Source: Candidatus Babeliales bacterium
GTDB taxonomy: Bacteria > Babelota > Babeliae > Babelales > Vermiphilaceae
Reading direction: 5' to 3'
Assembly (NCBI GenBank): GCA_035455925.1
Contig: DATIEE010000007.1
Location: 1 to 35,082 of the forward strand
Length of the DNA stretch: 35,082 bases
Shown one piece after another: positions 30,301-35,082 of the stretch (within the stretch, counting starts at the first letter, position 1; each line of letters starts with the position of its first letter). A program made the translations under genes and the position numbers. A model generated the notes under the pieces. That model saw only the letters and a list, made by a program, of their open reading frames with translations. It did no database searches and was not told the origin of the DNA.

Positions 30301-33126
30301 ATGGCTGAAGAAATAAATCAAAAAAAAAGTTTTAAAGATACACTTAATCTTCCTCACACTGATTTCCCCATTCGTTCAAATTATAAAAAAACTGATGCAA
30401 CAATGCTTAAACGGTGGGAAAATGAAAACCTTAATAATCGCTCATTTGAACATAATAAAGGAGAGGAAAAGTTTATTTTGCATGATGGACCTCCTTATGC
30501 AAATGGGCATATTCATATTGGCCATGCGTATAATAAAATATTAAAAGATATTGTCTGTAAATCACAACGTATGATGGGAAAGCATGTTCCCGTTACACCT
30601 GGATGGGATTGCCATGGATTACCAATTGAATATGCAGTAAACAAAGAAAATCCTCAAGTAAAAGGCGCTGATTTAAAAAAAGAATGTCGCGCATATGCTA
30701 ATAAATGGATTGCTATTCAAAAATATGAATTTAAACAACTTGGCGTTCTTATGGATTGGGAAAATCCTTACCTAACGATGAATTTTAAATATGAAGCATA
30801 TACGCTTAATGCATTTGGAATATTGGTAGAAAAAGGTTACATAGAACGAAAAAATAAAACAGTTCCTTGGTGTATTTCATGTCAAACAGTACTTGCATCA
30901 GCAGAAATTGAATATCAGGATCGTAAAGATCCTTCTCTATATGTTCTTTTTGAATTGCAAGAAAATGTTAGTCAAGCATTATTCCCTCAATTAAGTAATA
31001 AGCCAATAAGCTTACTCGTTTGGACAACAACACCATGGACGTTACCCCTTAATCGTGCAGTCGCATTAAAACCAAACACTGATTATGTAGTACTAGAAAC
31101 AGAAAATAACTTTATTATTGTTGGTAAATCACGATTAGATGAAATTGCACAACTATTAAATATTTCAAATAATAGTATTGCCGAATGTAATTCAGAGGAA
31201 TTAATTGCAGTCGATGCACAGGTTAAACACCCTTTTATTAACAACCTTTATACACCAATTCTTGTTGATGATTCTGTTATGACTGATGACGGAACCGCCT
31301 GTGTACACATTGCTCCAGGGGTTGGTCCTATTGATTATGAAATTGGAATCAAAAACAACTTAGAAATTTATTCACCAATTAGTCCTGATGGTCATTACAC
31401 AAATAGTATTAATGCAATAGAATTAATAGAAATGTCTATTGCGCATGCACAGGGTTGGATTATTCAAAAATTACTGGATAATCAAAAATTATTAGTAAAA
31501 TCAAGTATTAAGCATTCATATCCTCATTGTTGGCGTTGTCGTAATGGACTAATATTTCGCGCAACAAAACAATGGTTTTGTGATCTATCTCGCAATAATC
31601 TTAAAGAAAAAGCATGTGAGGCTATTGAACGTATTACCATGCTTCCTGCAGTTTCTCATAATCGTTTTGCAAGTACAATTGATGGAAGGTTAGAATGGTG
31701 TATTTCTCGCCAACGTACATGGGGAGTACCAATTACCGCGCTTATTTGTGATAATTGCGATTATACCTATATTAATAAAGACTTTATTGATGATATAGCT
31801 AATAATATAGCAAAAAAAGGTATTGAGTACTGGGATACTATTGTATTAGAAAAGATAATCCCTACTTCATTAATCTGCCCACAATGCGCACATTGTTTAA
31901 GAAAAGAAACTGATATTCTTGATGTATGGTTTGATTCAGGAATAAGCCATTATGCAGTTCTACAAAAAAATTCTGCATTGCAATATCCTGCAGATATATA
32001 TATTGAAGGTAAAGATCAGCATCGTGGATGGTTTCAAAGTTCTTTATTAACGAGTATGGCAATTGAACAAACGCCAAGTATGAAGACTATTATTACTCAT
32101 GGCTTTACTGTGGATGAACAGGGACGTAAAATGTCTAAATCCTTGGGAAATGTTGTATCACCGCAAGAAGTTATTGATCAATTAGGTACTGATGGACTGC
32201 GTTTATGGGTAGCAAGTGTTGATATTACGGGTGATGCGATTGTATCTAAAAAATTACTGCAAAATATTCAAGAAGTATTAAGAAGGATTAGAAACACATG
32301 TCGTTTCTTACTTTCCAATATTAATGATTTTACTATTACCTCTGATGCGATTTCTGTAGAAAAAATGAATTCAATTGATCGGTATGCACTACAAGAATTA
32401 TCTATATTACACGAAGAAGTTATGCATGCATATGTTGATTATAATTTTACACGAGTATTTCATTTACTTGGCAATTATTGTACCGTTAATTTAAGTGCTT
32501 TTTACTTAGATATTATTAAAGATAGATTATATGTTGAAAAAAAAGATGGTTTTCAAAGAAGATCTGCTCAAACAGTTTGCTATTACATACTTGATGCATT
32601 AACTAAACTCATGGCGCCAATTTTATCTTTCACAGCAGAGCAAATTTCTGATGAATATCAAAAAAATAAAACTGATTCAATTCACTTACAATCATTTCCT
32701 GTTTTGCACAATAAAATTACATCTCAACAAAATCAGGAAAACAGTTGGGAAATACTTAAAGATATTCGTTCCGCAATCTTGAAGGCAATTGAATTGCAAC
32801 GTGAAAAACAAATAGTAAAACATTCATTAGAAGCCAGAATAACCTTATATATTGATTCTACTGCTGATTTTTTTGATACAATAAATAATTTTTTTATGGA
32901 CATGAATAAACGAGGCGAAAGTACTGAAAGTTTTTTAAAAGAAATTTTAATAGTTTCACAATGTGTTATACAGTCTGATAATAATAATGTACAGGAGACA
33001 GAATTAAAAGGACTTTATGCATCTGTTGAGCATGCTCACGGTGTTAAATGTCCTCGCTGTTGGCAATGGGATATCACCACAGATTCTGATGATTTATGCA
33101 GGCGATGTGAAAAAATCGTTAAATAA
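30301..33126 (+). CDS. ileS: Isoleucyl-tRNA synthetase
   Basis: Class I aminoacyl-tRNA synthetase charging tRNA-Ile. The 941 residues match the bacterial E. coli-like type. The HIGH motif (72-75) sits in PPYANGHIHIGHAYNK, and the editing domain has TTPWTLPLNRAVAL and the GTACVHIAPG segment. GRKMSKSLGNVVSP carries KMSKS near 610-614, and the C-terminal zinc finger has CPRCW with a second CRRC pair (about 917-937). An AAAGGA ribosome-binding site precedes the ATG. It is a single-gene unit bounded by strong hairpins on both sides. Confidence 0.97.
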   Translation: MAEEINQKKSFKDTLNLPHTDFPIRSNYKKTDATMLKRWENENLNNRSFEHNKGEEKFILHDGPPYANGHIHIGHAYNKILKDIVCKSQRMMGKHVPVTPGWDCHGLPIEYAVNKENPQVKGADLKKECRAYANKWIAIQKYEFKQLGVLMDWENPYLTMNFKYEAYTLNAFGILVEKGYIERKNKTVPWCISCQTVLASAEIEYQDRKDPSLYVLFELQENVSQALFPQLSNKPISLLVWTTTPWTLPLNRAVALKPNTDYVVLETENNFIIVGKSRLDEIAQLLNISNNSIAECNSEELIAVDAQVKHPFINNLYTPILVDDSVMTDDGTACVHIAPGVGPIDYEIGIKNNLEIYSPISPDGHYTNSINAIELIEMSIAHAQGWIIQKLLDNQKLLVKSSIKHSYPHCWRCRNGLIFRATKQWFCDLSRNNLKEKACEAIERITMLPAVSHNRFASTIDGRLEWCISRQRTWGVPITALICDNCDYTYINKDFIDDIANNIAKKGIEYWDTIVLEKIIPTSLICPQCAHCLRKETDILDVWFDSGISHYAVLQKNSALQYPADIYIEGKDQHRGWFQSSLLTSMAIEQTPSMKTIITHGFTVDEQGRKMSKSLGNVVSPQEVIDQLGTDGLRLWVASVDITGDAIVSKKLLQNIQEVLRRIRNTCRFLLSNINDFTITSDAISVEKMNSIDRYALQELSILHEEVMHAYVDYNFTRVFHLLGNYCTVNLSAFYLDIIKDRLYVEKKDGFQRRSAQTVCYYILDALTKLMAPILSFTAEQISDEYQKNKTDSIHLQSFPVLHNKITSQQNQENSWEILKDIRSAILKAIELQREKQIVKHSLEARITLYIDSTADFFDTINNFFMDMNKRGESTESFLKEILIVSQCVIQSDNNNVQETELKGLYASVEHAHGVKCPRCWQWDITTDSDDLCRRCEKIVK

Positions 33127-33139
33127 TATTGATACATAA

Positions 33140-33178
33140 ACGAATAAGACTTACTTGAATCAAGTAAGTCTTATTCGT
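33140..33178. terminator. Bidirectional terminator, 19-bp perfect stem
   Basis: ACGAATAAGACTTACTTGA (33140-33158) and its exact reverse complement (33160-33178) flank a single central base, between the convergent ileS and WD40-like genes. No long T tract follows, but the stem is strong. Confidence 0.85.
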
Positions 33179-33203
33179 GTCTAAACAGTCTGTTTTAGTG
33201 AAG

Positions 33204-34361
33204 TTACAATGCAAACGTTTTCCATAAAATATTACCACAATATGACATAATATCTTCTGGTAAATTTGCTTCTTTTATCAATTGATGCAGTATAAATAAA
33301 AGATATTGACATTTTTTTTCATTATATATCTTTGCCTCTACCGCAAAAGGAACTGGTGCACGCACACATTTACCTTCTAATACAATGATTATTTCTAACC
33401 CATCAGGAGAAAAAGATAAATCATAACCACGATCAAAATCTAACGCTGGCATACTATCAATAAATCTTTGTGTTTTAATATCCCAAAAATTTACAACCTG
33501 TTTTGTTCTAACATGCAATAATAGTGGTTCATAGCGAGATAATGTTGCTAAAACTAAATTATTTGGATGAAATGCTATATTACAATAGCGTTCATTTCCT
33601 TCAGCTTCTAAGCATGGGTATGCGTTAGTATTTATATTTTGATCTATAATAAAAAGTTTTTTGCCCCCACCAACTACAATATAAGACCCGTCGGGACTAT
33701 ATTGACAAAAATTACAACGCAATTTAGGCAAAGGAATAGTGTTAAATTTTGATAATGTATCATCTAATTTATGCAAAGAAATGTTTCCTTCATGATCTGC
33801 GATACACATAATTTCTTCCTTTGGATGTTTCGATATAATATAGCAACAACTACCCAAAATAGAAATGTCTACCGTATCATTTGTTATATAATTGTACTTT
33901 GTTATTACGTCAGCTCCTCCATCATAACAGAGACCATAACAGAGAAAAATATTACTAGATAAATCACAAGCAAAAGATTGAATCAATTGCTTTACTGGTA
34001 TAGACCGCTCTTGCAAGCCTGTCTCTGCATTATATATAGTTAGTCTTTTACCGAGCGAATTAATTATTTTTTTATTATGAATTTGTAAACATGGAATCAC
34101 TGTATATCTAGAATTATCACAAAAATTACTTATATGTTGTATCTTTTCTTTTTTCAAATCTATAAAAGTACATCCATACTCATTCAAACCCTCACTAGTA
34201 ATAACAATGGTTTCATTTGTGATATATTTCGCACACAATGGGTCTTCCACTGCAGTTATTTCAAGAAATTTATCTAAAGAATTATTCTCACTGTTCATTG
34301 CATCAGATAGGGTTGTTATTGAAAAACAAATTATAACGAAAAGAAGTTGATTATATTTCAT
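33204..34361 (-). CDS. Secreted WD40-like beta-propeller protein, copy 1
   Basis: About 385 residues from the ATG at 34361; the frame extends to a TTG at 34388. A signal peptide (LLFVIICFSITTLSDA) precedes WD40-like blades, clearest in the second half: FCQYSPDGSYIVVGGGKKLF, IAFHPNNLVLATLSR with VNFWDIKTQRF, and DLSFSPDGLEIIIV. The end, after the propeller, reads HQLIKEANLPEDIMSYCGN, whose LPEDI resembles the start of an F-box-like helix pair; this is a weak similarity. WD40 propellers are protein-interaction platforms. A close paralogue follows upstream in tandem (at 34505), with the remnant of a third copy between them. Confidence 0.75.
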   Translation of the reverse strand: MKYNQLLFVIICFSITTLSDAMNSENNSLDKFLEITAVEDPLCAKYITNETIVITSEGLNEYGCTFIDLKKEKIQHISNFCDNSRYTVIPCLQIHNKKIINSLGKRLTIYNAETGLQERSIPVKQLIQSFACDLSSNIFLCYGLCYDGGADVITKYNYITNDTVDISILGSCCYIISKHPKEEIMCIADHEGNISLHKLDDTLSKFNTIPLPKLRCNFCQYSPDGSYIVVGGGKKLFIIDQNINTNAYPCLEAEGNERYCNIAFHPNNLVLATLSRYEPLLLHVRTKQVVNFWDIKTQRFIDSMPALDFDRGYDLSFSPDGLEIIIVLEGKCVRAPVPFAVEAKIYNEKKCQYLLFILHQLIKEANLPEDIMSYCGNILWKTFAL

Positions 34362-34416
34362 ATTTTTTCTTACTGTTTTTGTGTTCAAAATTTACTATTC
34401 TCATTAAGATGATAAA

Positions 34417-34476
34417 GAAAATATTACCACAATATGACATAATGTCTTCTGGTAATCTTGCTTCTTCTATCATTAA
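34417..34476 (-). pseudogene. Remnant of the 3' end of a third WD40-like copy
   Basis: On the minus strand this stretch encodes IEEARLPEDIMSYCGNIF, nearly identical to the C-terminus of both flanking paralogues, but with no propeller attached and no start. It lies between copy 1 and copy 2 and appears to be a leftover of duplication and deletion. Confidence 0.75.
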
Positions 34477-34504
34477 TGTTTTAAACAGTTTGTTTTTAGT
34501 GAAG

Positions 34505-35082
34505 TTACAATGCAAACGTCTTTAATAAAATATTACCGCAATATAACATAACATCTTCTGGCAATTTTGCATCTTCTATTAATTGATGCAGTATAAATAA
34601 AAGATATTGACATATTTTTTCATTTACCGCAGAAGGAACTGGTGCACGCACACATTTACCTTCTAATACAATGACCATTTCTAACCCGTCAGGAGAAAAA
34701 GATAAATCACGACCACAACTAGATTTTAACACTGGCATGTTAGCAATAATAAATTTTTGTGTTTTAATATCCCAATAATGTACAATCTGTTGTTTGTAAA
34801 CACATAATCGTGACAACGATACAGTCTTCTCAGATAATATTGCTAAAATTAAATTATTTGGATGAAATGCTATATTACAATAAATTTCATCGTCTTTATT
34901 TTCTAAGCATTTGTATGAATATGCATCAGTATCTATAATAAAAAGTTTTTTGTCCCCACCAGCTACAATATAAGACCCGTCGGGACTATATTGACAAAAA
35001 TAACAACGCAATTTAGGCAAAGAAATAGTGTTAAATTTTGATAATGTATCATCTAATTTATGCAAAGAAATGTTTCCTTCAT
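34505..35082 (-). CDS. WD40-like protein, copy 2 (partial, runs off the window)
   Basis: The C-terminal 192 residues or so of a paralogue of the gene at 33204, about 80 % identical by eye in this part. The frame is open to the window edge, where it reads EGNISLHKLDD as copy 1 does, so the start lies outside. It keeps the FCQYSPDGSYIVAGGDKKLF, DLSFSPDGLEMVIV and HQLIEDAKLPEDVMLYCGN segments. Differences include small indels (shorter after VPSAV, a longer LSRLCVYKQQ loop). The downstream flank is also duplicated, with a period of about 1,301 bases. Confidence 0.8.
   Translation of the reverse strand, partial: EGNISLHKLDDTLSKFNTISLPKLRCYFCQYSPDGSYIVAGGDKKLFIIDTDAYSYKCLENKDDEIYCNIAFHPNNLILAILSEKTVSLSRLCVYKQQIVHYWDIKTQKFIIANMPVLKSSCGRDLSFSPDGLEMVIVLEGKCVRAPVPSAVNEKICQYLLFILHQLIEDAKLPEDVMLYCGNILLKTFAL

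Larger units (their letters stand above)
33183..35082. repeat. Tandem duplication, period about 1.3 kb
   Basis: The sequence downstream of copy 1 (TGAAGTTACAATGCAAACGT, from about 33198) recurs from about 34499 downstream of copy 2, and the coding regions align at the same spacing. The duplicated unit therefore includes the 3' flank as well as the gene. The far end is outside the window. Confidence 0.8.

Noticed and set aside
1-35082. CRISPR array, prophage or insertion sequence
   Set aside because: No regularly spaced repeats, no phage structural genes and no transposase. The only recombinase is Xer-like and stands alone.

Overview
This is an AT-rich window (about 30 % GC by eye) with short intergenic gaps and the standard bacterial code, since TGA is used as a stop. 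It encodes a double-membrane bacterium: a LolC/LolE-type lipoprotein-release permease, a lipoprotein, a cell-wall amidase, MurD and FtsW. It also carries an unusually large set of secreted proteins with eukaryote-like folds: ankyrin and WD40 repeats, tandem C2H2 zinc fingers and kinase-like folds. Together these suggest a host-dependent bacterium of protists. My best guess is the candidate phylum Dependentiae (TM6, relatives of Babela). That is an inference from gene style; no marker gene was compared.

Layout. 1-1.7 kb: an ankyrin protein and a small secreted protein. 1.9-4.6 kb: amidase and dnaA. 4.6-6.5 kb: a secreted kinase-like protein and an orphan. 6.5-10.1 kb: pgk plus a LolC/E permease on the minus strand, divergent from a lipoprotein and rpiB. 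10.2-12.7 kb: an FtsH-like AAA protein whose peptidase motif is destroyed. 13.0-16.3 kb: secreted alpha/beta hydrolase, thioredoxin-fold protein without CxxC, and leucyl aminopeptidase. 16.4-21.4 kb (minus): a basic DUF6496 protein, then the gene order zinc-finger protein > murD > ftsW > thyX. 21.5-22.4 kb: Xer-type recombinase. 22.5-29.6 kb: a block of five secreted or effector-like genes. 29.9-33.1 kb: DUF1328 membrane protein and ileS. 33.2 kb to the end: a tandemly duplicated WD40-like family with a decayed remnant between the copies.

Housekeeping genes (dnaA, pgk, rpiB, pepA, thyX, murD, ftsW, ileS) are interleaved with putative effectors. The most striking item is the gene directly upstream of murD. 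It encodes seven TFIIIA-type C2H2 fingers behind a secretion-type N-terminus and a PKKRKL motif resembling a nuclear localisation signal, and its stop overlaps the murD start (ATGA). It is a candidate nucleomodulin embedded in a cell-wall operon. Other notable items are the peptidase-dead FtsH paralogue, two exported kinase-like proteins, a possibly frameshifted secreted ankyrin protein, and long perfect intergenic hairpins. Several of those hairpins lie between divergent genes, where terminators are not expected.
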